Positions 35,594-47,023 are shown, numbered from the stretch's first letter. The stretch: DNA of 64,000 nt from Euphorbia lathyris (GCF_963576675.1 NC_088917.1:11126001-11190000); one strand, 5' to 3'. Numbers and translations: made by a program. The notes: generated by a model not told the origin, from the letters alone.

Positions 35594-36800
35594 AGATTTT
35601 GATATTGTTATTGACTAGTTGATATTGTAGGAAAGTGAACTATAACGATCAAATATCCTCTCAACCTTCAGCCAAAACAACAATCAACATAATACTTCCA
35701 TAACAACTCCTTTAAAATTACACATAGGAAATATTAGGTGCGGTACTATAAAAAATAGTTGTTTATACCATTCCTCATTTTTAACCAGTTCACGGGAACG
35801 CTAATAGCAAACGAAACACATGTAGTTTCAAATGCATCGAATGGAAGAATGTCTGTAAGGTCTCTTTTATCTAGACCTGTTCAAAAGCCCACTGGCCCGC
35901 CCAGTCTGTCCAAGCCCGCTCTTTAAAGACTGGGCTTGGACGTATATATTTTGTAATAGGTCCGGCCCGACCCAAGCCCGCTTAGACCCGAATACAGAGT
36001 ATGTTGGGCTTGGGATTTGTATCAAAATACAGGCCCAGCCCAGCCCGGTCCGAAATTTTAACAATAATTTTAATTTTATAAATTTTATAGTTTAATAAAC
36101 TTTATATTCCAAAAATAAAAAATTTAAATTTCTTCAACATAAAATTTTCTAAACCATATATTTTTTAGAATTGGTAAACATGTACATATTTTTGTCACTG
36201 TTTTATTTATTACTATCAAATGAGTATTTTTTTTATTTAGGATTGCGTTAATTGATTTTTATTGAAATAATCCTCTAAAATTTAGTTTATTGTATTTTAT
36301 TATTTATATTTATAGTTTAATTTTAATTTTAAAAAAAATACAAAAATGTTAGTTGGATCGGGTTGGGCTTGGGAATTAGTTCTTTTAGCTTGGCCTAGCC
36401 CGGCCCGAGCCCGAGTCCGATGTAAATATAGTGCGGACTGGGTTGGGCTTGGATAAAGTAATTATGTGATAAACCCACTTAGACCCGACCCAAGCCCAAC
36501 CCGACACAGTCCATGAACATGTCTACTTTTATCTAATACACTAAGAGTTGGTAATTTTTTCAAATCATCTACACTCAGTAGGCCGCCTTCCTTATCCTAC
36601 TTATGAGATGCATCTTGAATACCTTGAAGCACTGTCTCATAATGATGTTCCTTGCAAATGAATCTTTCATACTTTTCATGTTTAAACTTTACCATTGAAG
36701 GATCCTCGATTTTATCCATTACTATAAGAACTGGATGCATAAATTTGATTCTCCTAAAAAGTATAAAGAAATTTTGAATTTTACTCTAGATGCAATAGCA
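35594..36800. repeat. Duplicated segment A (interrupted by a hAT element)
   Basis: 35594-35871 plus 36526-36800 match 45008-45560 with small differences; the intervening 654 bp is a transposon absent from the other copy. On the - strand the segment corresponds to the open frame in copy B, but here it has an in-frame TAG at the position where B reads CAG (about 36600), so it is a more decayed copy. Confidence 0.85.
35872..36525. mobile_element. hAT-type non-autonomous element (TAGACCTGTTCA)
   Basis: Ends TAGACCTGTTCA and TGAACATGTCTA. Exact 8-bp duplication CTTTTATC at 35864-35871 and 36526-36533. Arms are rich in GGGCTTGG/CCAAGCCC and pair. The paralogous site at about 45295 is empty (CTTTTATCCAATACAC), which confirms both ends. 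Confidence 0.95.
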
Positions 36801-37040
36801 TCGAGAAGACAATATTCTCAAGAGAAGATTGTTTCTATTATTCATGTGCCATAGCGCCATTGCACGTTCCATTCGTCCAATTTATCCTCGTAGGGTTGAA
36901 AGGGGAGGAGGGATTGAATAAAAATGACTATGCAACAAAGGAAATATCATATAAATGTAAAATTGCTCAAATACAAGTAACATGCATACCAAATTAGGAT
37001 AGAAATGCCAAACGTAAAGCACGTTTACTAAGGAAAACCT

Positions 37041-37299
37041 TGTTAGAGATAATATTCTAATTATCTCTGTAAATAGATTCCTATCTAGTTAGAGTTTTAC
37101 TCTGTCTATATTCCTAGCTAGGTAGAGTTTTAATACGACTATACTTATGTATTGTATTCCTATACAAACTGTTATTGGCTCACTATAAATACAAGGCCTC
37201 TGAGCCAGAATCATTAAGCTGATTCAATTCATTATTGTGCCATTATTATTCTCTCTCTATCTCTATAATTCCCTCATCTATCTAACCCTAGATTCAACA
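37041..37299 (+). repeat. 5' LTR of the copia element
   Basis: 259 bp, TG...CA ends. Contains an ATTGG box (about 37173) and a TATAAATA box at 37184, so it should carry the element promoter, followed by a CT-rich stretch. Confidence 0.95.
37184..37191 (+). promoter_or_regulatory. TATA box of the copia LTR
   Basis: TATAAATA, about 115 bases before the LTR end and just downstream of ATTGGCTC, at the usual place for the U3/R boundary. Confidence 0.6.
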
Positions 37300-37308
37300 T
37301 GGTATCAG
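37300..37308 (+). promoter_or_regulatory. Copia primer-binding site
   Basis: TGGTATCAG directly abuts the 5' LTR and matches the initiator-Met tRNA 3' end. The gag ATG (37299-37301) overlaps the LTR/PBS boundary. Confidence 0.9.
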
Positions 37309-40300
37309 TAGTATCAACTTCCGCATCCTCCGAAGCCTCTGATCATCCCCAATCCCCGACCTATTCTCAATACAAAGCCGCTGCCGTTGCTTCCGCTGCC
37401 GCCGCCGCCGCTGCCGCCGCCGCCGCCGGTGTCACCGCGGTCCAGATCGAATCCGCCGGCGCCTCGGATGCCGCGACTGCTCAAAATACAAACGAGGCTT
37501 ACGGTGGTTCCTTCGCGTCGTCTGGATGGCGGTTTACATCGCCGTTCGTCACCGGGGATTCCGTTTTCCTCAATCCGCAGCCCGCATCAACCACCGCACC
37601 ACCAACGCACACCGTCGGCGATACCTTCCCTCCGGAGGTTCGCGCGGCGCTAGAAGCTTATCAAGCGGCCAGCGCGAGGGCGGTGATCGCTCAAGAACGG
37701 CCTGCGCCGTCTGCCGCGGCAACGACATCAGCCGGAGCAAAAGCTCCGATTCAGGAACCTGCCGCAAAGTTTCTCGCGGCTGCCGCAGCGCCGAACCACC
37801 CCTCCACCGCGGCTGCGTCTGCCCAGGCACGACTTCCGTCGTCCTCCTTTGCGCATCCCGCGCATCCACCTCCCGTGACAGCAGCGTGCGCACAGCCCCT
37901 AGGGCATATCGCTACACCAACGCCGTCGAATGAAGCGGCAATTCTAGCCGCACTCGCGGTATATCAGGCGGCTATTCCACAAACACGGAATCCACAAGTT
38001 CCGATTCAGTAACCATCAGTTCAGGCACAACAATCTGCAACACCCCCAACCCTATTTTCTCCATCAGTTCTGGCTGCCCTAGCAGCATATCAGGCGGCTG
38101 AAGCCAGTAACAAAAATCAGGTCTTTTCTGAATCTAATACTTCACCGTTTTGTTACAATACCCAAACATCGCATGATCCATCACCATCTTTTTTCTCAAA
38201 TTCTTTTCACAACACTGTTGATGCACCGTCAACCAATGTTAGACATAATTTTATTTCCTCATCCATCCCTCATAATACAAACAATCCTGTCCATCCAGAA
38301 CCTATACCCACTCATGTTGAACAACCTAGACAACCACCCACAAACATCAATATCAACATCAAATTAAATCCGAATAACTACAAAGCATGGAGAATGTCCA
38401 TGGAATCTACCCTTCAAACCTATCATCTTCTTCCTCACATTCTTAGTTCAACACCACCACCACCCAAATTTATTCCTAGAACAGGTTTTGTGACATCAGC
38501 TGCGGATTTAATCATAAATCCATCGTTTACTCAATGGGATGATGTAGAAAATGTGGTTAGGACTTTGCTCCTAAATTCAATCACCGAAGAGGTATTTTCT
38601 GAGATTGCATATCTCAAATATTCACATGATATTTGGCTAGCTTTAGAGGATGCCTACGGGCTAATTACAGGCAGCAAGCAGTTTCAGATGGGAGTTGAAC
38701 TGCATGAACTTGAGCAAGGAGGAATGTCTGTTACGGCATATATGCAAAAAAGTGAAATCCATTCTCGATGATTTGGCTGCCTCAGGGAACCCTTATCCTC
38801 GACATCTACTACCATCAGTCCTTTACAAAGGCTTAGTAGAAGAGTATCGCTCCACTGTTCAGAATCTTGTAACTCAGCGAGGTACAAACATTAACTATCA
38901 AGAGATTTTGCATAGCTTGAAGATAGTTGAGGGCATGATTCAATCGACCAGGAAGACAACTCTGCTTCAGCCTGAGGCCAATGTATCCACCATGGAAGCA
39001 AATCAAGCAAAGAAGCAGAATCCAAAGAAAAGAAGAAGTGGCAAGTGCTACAACTGTGGTGACCCAAGCCACTGGGCTGACAAGTGCAAAAGACCAAAGA
39101 ATAACTCAAGAACACAACACAATCCTGGACCACAAGCGCACATGGCATGGCAACAACCACCAAATCCATTCATGGGTCCTAATCAGCCGTGGTACCCAGA
39201 CACAGGGGCAACTAATCACATGACGGTAAATCCGGCTCAACTTCAACAAATGCAACCATATCCAGGATATGATACAGTTCAATTTGGCAATGGTCAAGGT
39301 TTGCAAATTTCTCACTTTGGAAATTCAAATATCAATAATCTGAAAATTAATGATGCCTTACTTGTTCCCAAGCTTACCAAATCTTTACTATCTGTTCAAA
39401 AATTTACCCGTGACAACTCATGTTTCTTTGAATTTTGGCCTAACCATTTTCTTGTGAAGGACCAAATAACTGGGGAAATCCTGTTACGGGGCCTGAGTAA
39501 AGATGGACTATATGTGCTTACACCCACCCTGAAGGAGGCGCTAGTTGGAGAGAAGGTGTCTTTTGAAAGGTGGCATGCACGGCTTGGACATTGTCAGAAT
39601 CAGACAGTCAGCTCAGTTCTCAAAGGAAACAATCTATCCTCTTCAAAACCAGTTAGCAAATGTTCTTTTTGTCCATTAGGCAAGCTTGCTAGGAGCTCTT
39701 TACCATCTATTAGTCGTTCTAGCACATTTACTTTTGAAAACTTACATCTGGATGTTTGGGGGCCAGCTCCAGTTGCTTCTTGCCTTGGCCACCGTTATTT
39801 TTTAATAATCATTGATGAATTCACCAGATTTGGATGGGTTTTTTGTTTAAAGAATAAGAGTGATGTTTTTTCAACCTTCTGTGATTTTTATGCCATGATC
39901 TCTAATCAATATAGTGCAAGGGTTAAGAACATTTATTCTGATCTTGGGGGGGAGTTTCAAAAACTACAACCTTTTTTCAAACGCCATGGCATTATACACA
40001 AGATTGCATGCCCTCATACTCATGCACAAAATGGTATAGCCGAGAGGAAAATTAGACATGTTGTTGATACTTGCCTTACTTTGCTAGCCAATGCATCTTT
40101 ACCTCCAAAATTTTGGAACTATGCCATGATACATAGCATTAGGCTGATTAACTACTTACCGACCAAAATCCTAAACAACAAGTCACCCTATTTCTTGTTC
40201 TACAAGAAACAACCTGCCTATAAGGCTTTACGCATTTTTGGCAGTGGTATTTATCCCCTTCTTCGTCCATACAATCAGCACAAATTTGATTTTCGCTCCA

Positions 40301-42510
40301 AGTTATGTGTCTACCTTGGTCCGTCAGAAAATCATTCTGGGGATATCTGTCTTGAATATGCCACTGGACGCATATACATCTGCAAGTTTGTACAACACAA
40401 TGAAGAAGTCTTTCCTGCATCAACAATCACTGCACCATCACCTTCATCTAGCAACTCAGGGGTAAGCACATCATGTCAACTACCATCTATACTCGGCCCG
40501 TATCCAGGTAATTTCTCTAATCCCAACCCTATAGTATCTTCTTCTAACCTGGTTCCATACTCTGCACCCATCATACCTGGACCTCATCCTGAAACCCCAA
40601 CTACTCCCCCTGACTCTGAAGCCACACACAGTGCTCCTTTAGTTCCACCTCAATATCTGTCACCAGTGGTAGCTGCTGCATCAACACCTGTTTCTCAGAA
40701 TGATCCTAATGACGAAGATAACAATCCAATTGATGCTGTGGACACCATCACACCGGAAATACAAGATGCAATTCCTCATGAGGAGAACATCATGCCACAA
40801 ACAGATTCTCCTCCTCCTGAAAGTGCACCACATGCTCCTATTCCACCTGAAAGGCCCAGGCCTCGCAATGCACCGCTGATTGGTCCAAGACAACATTATA
40901 TGCAACTTCGACAGTCATCTCTTCAATCAAGAGGAAGGTTTGAGGGACTATTAGCTACTCATCCAAATGGTACAGTGGATCCCACATGCTTCAGTAAAGC
41001 CAACAAACAAGCAGAATGGCGTACTGCAATGTCTGAAGAGATCCAAGCTCTTCTGGACAATGGAACATGGCAACTTGTACCAAGACCACATGATCAGCAT
41101 GTCATCACCTCCAGGTGGCTCTTTCGTACAAAGAAGAAGTCGGATGGAACCATTGAGCGTCACAAAGCTCGCTTAGTAGCATGAGGATTCACTCAAAAAG
41201 CTGGGATTGACTACAAAGAAACATTCAGTCCAGTAATCAAAGCCACAACCATTAGGTCTGTATTTGCCATCGCAGCAGTAAACAACTGGTTCGTCAATCA
41301 GCTAGATGTCTCCAATGCCTTTCTTCATGGCAATTTATCAGAAACCATATATATGGAACAACCACAGGGATTTCGGGACAGTGACCGACCAGATCATGTT
41401 TGCCTTCTCAAAAAGAGTCTCTATGGATTGAAGCAAGCACCGCGAGAATGGTTCACTCGCCTTCGAACATTTCTCCTCTCCCTTGGGTACAAAATGTCAC
41501 AGGTTGACAACTCTTTGTTCATCAGGCGCACTGATACTGAAAAGACTTATATTCTGTGCTATGTTGATGATATACTCATAACAGGGAACCACCCGGCACA
41601 CATCACCAACACTATTGCAGCCATCGAACGTGAGTTTCCCATTCGCAATCTTGGCAAAGCAGAATACTTTCTTGGAATAGAGATCCGATATGAGAAAGAT
41701 GGCATTCACATGTGTCAAGCCAAGTATGTGGCTGACATTCTCGACAGAGTGAAGATGATTGACTCCAAGCCTACACTAACGCCCATGGCCACCACACCAA
41801 CACTTTCAAAGGAGTTAGGCACCAGCTTAACCTCTGGAGATGAATATAGAAGCATTGTGGGGGCACTTCAATACTTAACATTCACTCGTCCTGATATTGC
41901 ATTTGCAGTTAACAAATTATGTCAGTTTCTACACTGTCCAACTGATGAACACTGGAAAGGAGTCAAAAGGGTTTTACGCTATGTTCAGGGTACATCAGAC
42001 TTTGGCATAGTCATGTCTGTCAAACCAATACAGCACATCCACTGCTACTCAGATAGTGATTGGGGAGGGTGTCCTGATGATCGACGATCCACGGGTGCCT
42101 TTTGTGTCTATCTTGGATCCAGCATTGTATCGTGGCAGACCCGCAAGCAACCCACAATAGCCAGATCCTCAACGGAGAGCGAATACAAAGCAGTAGCAAA
42201 TGCCACTACCGAACTGCTATGGCTCAAATCTCTTCTCTCGGATCTCGGATTTCCATTACCTACCCCGGTTCAGTTATGGTGTGATAATGTTGGAGCAATC
42301 TACCTCACCTCAAATCCAGTGTTTCATGCTCGCACGAAACACATTGAGCTAGACTATCATTTTGTTCGTGAACAAGTTCACAGAGGATTTCTCAGTGTCA
42401 GATTTATTCCAACCGATGATCAAGTTGCAGACATTCTCACCAAGCCGCTAGCTCCGGCTCGTTTCACGATGCTACGCTCCCGCCTCTTCGTTCGTGCCCG
42501 CCATCGGCTT

Positions 42511-42519
42511 GAGGGGGGG
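42511..42519 (+). promoter_or_regulatory. Copia polypurine tract
   Basis: GAGGGGGGG immediately before the 3' LTR; primes plus-strand synthesis in LTR elements. Confidence 0.85.
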
Positions 42520-42778
42520 TGTTAGAGATAATATTCTAATTATCTCTGTAAATAGATTCCTATCTAGTTAGAGTTTTACTCTGTCTATATTCCTAGCTAG
42601 GTAGAGTTTTAATACGACTATACTTATGTATTGTATTCCTATACAAACTGTTATTGGCTCACTATAAATACAAGGCCTCTGAGCCAGAATCATTAAACTG
42701 ATTCAATTCATTATTGTGCCATTATTATTCTCTCTCTATCTCTATAATTCCCTCATCTATCTAACCCTAGATTCAACA
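42520..42778 (+). repeat. 3' LTR of the copia element
   Basis: 259 bp, one substitution from the 5' LTR. Confidence 0.95.
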
Positions 42779-42839
42779 AACCTAACATAAACATTAAACC
42801 TTAATATATGTCCTATTTTAGATGGGAAATTAAATGCTG

Positions 42840-43193
42840 AAAATTGCATATATCTACGAGATATACTAGATATCGATATATTTATTTATTCTCAACTATA
42901 TCATTATCGTGAGATATAGTTAGATTTTCTTGCAATATAAACTAACTAATACACGATATCGAGATCTAGTAAGCATCTTTTCTGTTTAAGTAACAAATAA
43001 TGTAATGAAATTTGTTTCCAAAATGACAGTGTTTTCTTCTTTTAGAGAAAGAATATCCATTGGGTATAAATGTATTTTTTTTATAAGCTGGTTGATCTAC
43101 TTTACTTCGACTTTTTTTCTAACTACAAATATCTGCTACAGTTTGCAACATACTCTCAGAGAGATATACTACTAGATATTAATATATTTATTT
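42840..43193. repeat. Member of a dispersed repeat family (ATCGTGAGATATAGTT)
   Basis: Contains ATTATCGTGAGATATAGTT and AGTAAGCATCTTTT, shared with 44205-44480 and 45565-45780 (direct) and 44950-45070 (inverted). A copy of AGATATACTA-GATAT-AATATATTTATTT occurs twice here. The Mutator-like element at 43194 is inserted in this family. Confidence 0.65.
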
Positions 43194-44186
43194 GGGATAA
43201 GGTGCAAATTTACCCCTAATATTTTTGGGGAGGATCACATTTACCCCTTAAGTATAAAATAGCAAAATTTTGGGTCTATGGTTTTACTATAGGTGCAATT
43301 TTGGGTCTCTTGAATGGAAAAGTTAAACACCGTTAAACTCTATCCTTCTTCTTCACCCTCAACTCGTGTTTCCTGCTCTCCGGTCATCCCTTCCTCTCAT
43401 TCAACTTTATTTTCTGTTATCCCTTCGTCCTTTAATTTCTGAACGTTTAATTTGCAAGACTCTTCGTCTCCCTTCCGCTACCTAAATCCGAAATCGATTA
43501 CAGAAAACCGTTGAGGAAAGAGAAGCAAATTTCATTATTGTTTTCAACCGATCCTTCCCTAAAATATTTTTTAGTTCCAGCTCTTACTCATACCATTCTA
43601 CAAAATTCTACAAATTAACAACTAAAAAACAAATAGAAACTACAGATGCATCATCAGAAAATTTAAGTGTTTTTTCCTTGATTAGAATTGGGCGACATCA
43701 GGATGAAAGGGGTAGAAATGAGTGCTGGGAAGAAATAGGACGCGAAGTGGAAATGATTTCATGGCAGAAATCGCTAGATCTTTATACTGTTCAAAGGTGT
43801 AAAAATTGAAAATGATATCATGGCAGAAATCACGATGAAGGGGTTGAAATTGAAAATGATTTCATGGCAGAAATTGCGATAAAGAAGAAGGAGATAAGGA
43901 TCGTGATTGAAGGGAAGAACGAGAGCAGAATTGCAAGTGAAGTGAAGAAGGAGAAGAAGCTAAGAGCAGAATCAAAATCCCAATTGAAGGGAAGAAGAAG
44001 GAGACATGTGATTCTGGGGAAGAAGATGGAAAATAGAAGAACTTCAACGGTGGTTAACTTTTCCATTCAAGATGTCCAAAATTGCACCTCTAATAAAACC
44101 ATAGGCCTAAAATTTTGCTATTTTATACTTAAAGGGTAAATGTGATCTTCCCTAAAAACCTTAAGGGTAAATTTGCACTTTATCCC
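43194..44186. mobile_element. Mutator-like element, 993 bp, long inverted arms
   Basis: Exact 9-bp duplication TATTTATTT at 43185-43193 and 44187-44195. Ends GGGATAAGGTGCAAATTTAC and GTAAATTTGCACTTTATCCC; arms of about 150 bp. The interior has three diverged repeats of ATGATTTCATGGCAGAAAT. An open frame at 43864-44139 is Lys/Glu-rich and unlike any transposase. Confidence 0.92.
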
Positions 44187-44204
44187 TATTTATTTTGTAT
44201 CAAA

Positions 44205-44490
44205 CATATAACTATCGTGAGATATAGTTGATTTTCATATAATATGAACTATTTAATGAGCAATATCGAAATCTAGTAAGCATATTTACATGCTCAAGTT
44301 AGAACAAAAAAAAATAGAGTTATATTTAGTCTGATGATATTTTTCTATAATATGACGTGTTTTTTTTTTATAGTGGGATTCCCGATCTGCTTAAAAATAT
44401 CTATTAATTATTAAAGGCTATTTTTTAGGAAACGCATTCCTAAAATAGCAATTATATTGTGTAAATTAAAAATATATGCACACCAAATAT
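44205..44490 (+). repeat. Direct repeat, copy 1 (ATCGTGAGATATAGTT family)
   Basis: About 270 bp matching 45565-45790 in order: CGTGAGATATAGTT, AGTAAGCATATTTACATG, TCAAGTTAGA, GATGATATTTTT, TTTTTTAGGAAACGCATTCC, ATATATGCACA. Confidence 0.75.
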
Positions 44491-44949
44491 TTTTTCATTT
44501 AGTTCTCTAATTTTTAGTGCGTATAAATTAGAATATCATTCTCATGCTAATTTTAATATTGAAATTAAATAGTTTCGGTGAATAAAAAATGGGTTTATTG
44601 CTTCTCTTATAAAGAATTAATGTAGTGAATTTATATCAATTAGGTTCAATTTAAGCGGTTAAACACCTTAAATTGCTTAAGTTAGAGATTTTGATAATAC
44701 AAATTAGTTAATTTATATTATAAGAAAAGCTGACAATATTTTACAATAATTACATTTTTAAGATAAGATAAAGATATTGATATCTTAACAAGAAAATGTT
44801 GTAGATTGGATTCTTCCAAGTGTATATAGTTAGAAAAAGTTAAATTGAGAAAATGAATCTGTTTGCTAAAAGTTCACCTTTAATAATTAATTGATATACC
44901 TAATCTGATCGAGACTTCGGCTATAATAGAATAAAATACGTCATTTTAT

Positions 44950-45790
44950 AGACAAGCATCATTAGACTAAATATATATCTAACTTGACCATAGTATGTTT
45001 ACTGGATTTTGATATTGCTCATTGACTAGTTCATACTGTAGGAAAGTTAAGTATAGTGATCAACTACATCCTCTCAACCTTTAGTCAAAACAACAATCAA
45101 CATAATACTTCCAATACTTCCGTAACAACTACTTCAAAATTATACATAGGACATATCAGTTGTGATACTATAAAAAAAATAGTTGTTTATACCATTCCTC
45201 ATTTTTAACCAGTTTAGGAGAATGCTAATAGCAAGCGAACATATTTATTTTCAAATGCATCGAGTGAAAGAATGGTTGTAAGGTCTCTTTTATCCAATAC
45301 ACTAAGAGTTGGTAAATTTTTCAAATCATCTGCACTTAGTAGACCGCCTTCCTTATACTGGTTATGAGATGCATCTTGAATACCTTGAAGCACCGTCTCA
45401 TTATGATGTTCCTTGCAACCGAATCTTTCATTCTTTTCATGCTTAAACTTTACTATTGAAGGATCCTCGATTTTATCCATGGTTATATCCATTACTATAA
45501 GAATTGGATGCATCAATTTGATTCTCCTAAAAAGTAAAAAATAATTCTGATCTTTACTCTAGGTGCATTATCGTGAGATATAGTTAACTTTCCTATACTA
45601 TGAACTTGTCAATTAGCAATATCAAAATTTAGTAAGCATATTTCCATGGTCAAGTTAGAGATAAATAAAAGTAGAGTTACATTTATTCCGATGACATTTT
45701 TATATAAAAAAAAGGTTATCTTTTAGGAAACTCATTCCCAACATAGTAATTAAATGTTTAAATTTAAAATATATGCACATCGATATATTT
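44950..45790. mobile_element. TIR element carrying a gene-like fragment (duplicated segment B)
   Basis: 44950-45070 is the inverse of 45570-45680 (shared text includes TAACTTTCCTA, AGCAATATCAAAAT and GGTCAAGTTAGA), giving ends of about 110 bp. Between them lies segment B, 45008-45560, the uninterrupted copy of segment A at 35594-36800. Exact ends and target duplication could not be fixed. Confidence 0.65.
45214..45516 (-). pseudogene. Unrecognised open frame inside the TIR element (100 codons)
   Basis: Encodes a hydrophilic peptide including FKHEKNERFGCKEHHNETVL and GGLLSADDLKNLPTLSVLDK. Codon use looks gene-like, and the copy at 35594-36800 keeps most of the residues but has a stop, so this was probably once part of a real gene or transposon protein. 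I do not recognise the family. No introns or start context support present expression. Confidence 0.45.
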
Positions 45791-45799
45791 ACCCTATAA

Positions 45800-46890
45800 G
45801 TAATAAAGTGTTATTTTTTTAAATATAAAAGTAAAAACTAAAGAGTTTTTTTTAGAATAATATTGTTGTTTGATGAAAAATATATATAAAAAAAATTTAA
45901 TAAAGTGTGCAGATAAAAAATGCTACTGAGGAATATGAGTTTTGAATTTGTTTTACTATTGATCTAAAAAAAGAAAGAAGAACACAAAATTATCTTCTTT
46001 TCTTATTATCCCCTACTTTCTATCAACCAACTGATAAGTCTCTTCTTTCGGATAATATAAATTTGTATTTAGGCACATATAAGAAAATAAAATCCCATAA
46101 ATAAAGGGGTAAATAACAAATCAAACATTTAATGGCAAATAAAATTCCTAATCAAAATTTATCTTAATCCTCTTGTCTAGGGACATCGACATTTATGAGC
46201 TATTCCGCCTTGAATGATATACTTCTGTTATTATCATGAAATACCAACTGATCTGTTGTTTTACATGATTATGAATTTTGTGAAGTATAACTTGGGATTG
46301 CGACGTGATGAGATTTACTTCAATTGAAAAATGAATGTTTGAAAATTTATTAATTTCTGACTTTTGTAAAGAGGAGCAGAAAAATAGGCAAACAGATAAA
46401 GGAGCAGAAAAATAGGCAGATAGATGAAGGATGCACAACATGCTTTAAAGAAGTGAAAAATGAGATATGGTTAGCTCAATGTATTATAAAGGGATAACAA
46501 ATGCAAGACAAGAATCGCAGGCGAAATGCTCCTTCTCCGTCACCGCTGAGGACTACTCGGCTTTGGTAATTTCTCAGTCATATTTTTTCTTTTGAGATAT
46601 TATATGTTCGTCCAATGTTTTGTTTCATCAATTTGAGGTGAGTCAGTTTTTGCATCTAAGATGTGTAGAGAAAAATTGAAACATAGAATATCATTTTGGT
46701 TGTTCTTCTCTTTATCTCTAGCCATATTAGTTGCACATGTGCCCTGCCCACATTCAGTAACCAGTAATGCATTATGGTTCTGAAGAGCTAACTTCAGTTG
46801 TGCATTTTCTTGCTTTATGCTTACAAATCATTATTTATGCCTTATCATGTGTTTCAACTTATTTATTGAATTTTGTTTGCATTTCTCTTG
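45800..46890. other. AT-rich spacer, possibly interior of the CACTA element
   Basis: No gene defined. A short GC-richer patch at 46505-46565 (GCTCCTTCTCCGTCACCGCTGA...) ending in a GT donor-like GTAATT could be another captured exon. Confidence 0.4.
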
Positions 46891-46900
46891 TATGTTGCAG

Positions 46901-47023
46901 GCCCAAATGCAGGATTTAAGAGGTTATGTTAAGACTAGACAAAAACTTCTAACTTTGAAACCAAATAATTGCATGAATTGGATTGGCTTTTCAATTAGCA
47001 CAGATGGGGCATCGACAACTTAG
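46901..47023 (+). pseudogene. NAA15: Captured exon of N-terminal acetyltransferase A auxiliary subunit (NAA15-like)
   Basis: After an intact acceptor TTGCAG (46895-46900) the frame reads AQMQDLRGYVKTRQKLLTLK then PNNCMNWIGFSI, which matches a conserved TPR-region exon of plant NAA15 (usual text QMRDL...TRQ.LLTLKPNHRMNWIGFA, from memory). The match ends after about 30 residues and the frame stops at TAG 47021-47023. No other NAA15 exons are seen, so it is a fragment. Its position 0.5 kb inside a CACTA terminus suggests capture by that transposon. Confidence 0.7.

Larger units (their letters stand above)
37299..42525 (+). pseudogene. Copia gag-pol polyprotein, broken by two stops and one frameshift
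   Basis: Single polyprotein frame interrupted by TAA at 38010-38012, a one-base shift in an A-run at 38746-38751, and TGA at 41182-41184. The first 345 or so codons are an Ala/Pro/Gln-rich extension with a run of 11 Ala. The Gag domain (YKAWRMSMESTL...) begins about 38370. Zinc knuckle CYNCGDPSHWADKC at about 39046; protease DTGA at about 39199; integrase HARLGH zinc region, LDVWGP and AQNGIAERK; reverse transcriptase YGLKQAPREW and YVDD (about 41560); RNase H SDSDWGG (about 42052), STESEYKA and RTKHIELDYHFVRE. It cannot produce its proteins as it stands; recent movement must have preceded the damage or used proteins from another copy. Confidence 0.93.
37041..42778 (+). mobile_element. Ty1/copia LTR retrotransposon, full length, young but disabled
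   Basis: Two 259-bp LTRs (37041-37299, 42520-42778) start TGTTAGAGATAATATT, end GATTCAACA and differ at one base (AAGCTG versus AAACTG). Exact 5-bp duplication AACCT at 37036-37040 and 42779-42783. TGGTATCAG primer-binding site follows the 5' LTR and a polypurine GAGGGGGGG precedes the 3' LTR. Domain order gag, protease, integrase, reverse transcriptase, RNase H is that of copia. The short LTR suggests an Ale- or Ivana-like lineage, which I cannot settle. Confidence 0.97.

Noticed and set aside
37526..37933. 135-codon frame and - strand frames over the copia 5' end
   Set aside because: Out-of-frame shadows of the GCC-rich gag extension.
43864..44139. 91-codon Lys/Glu-rich frame
   Set aside because: Lies wholly within a Mutator-like element including its terminal repeat, with no homology I recognise.
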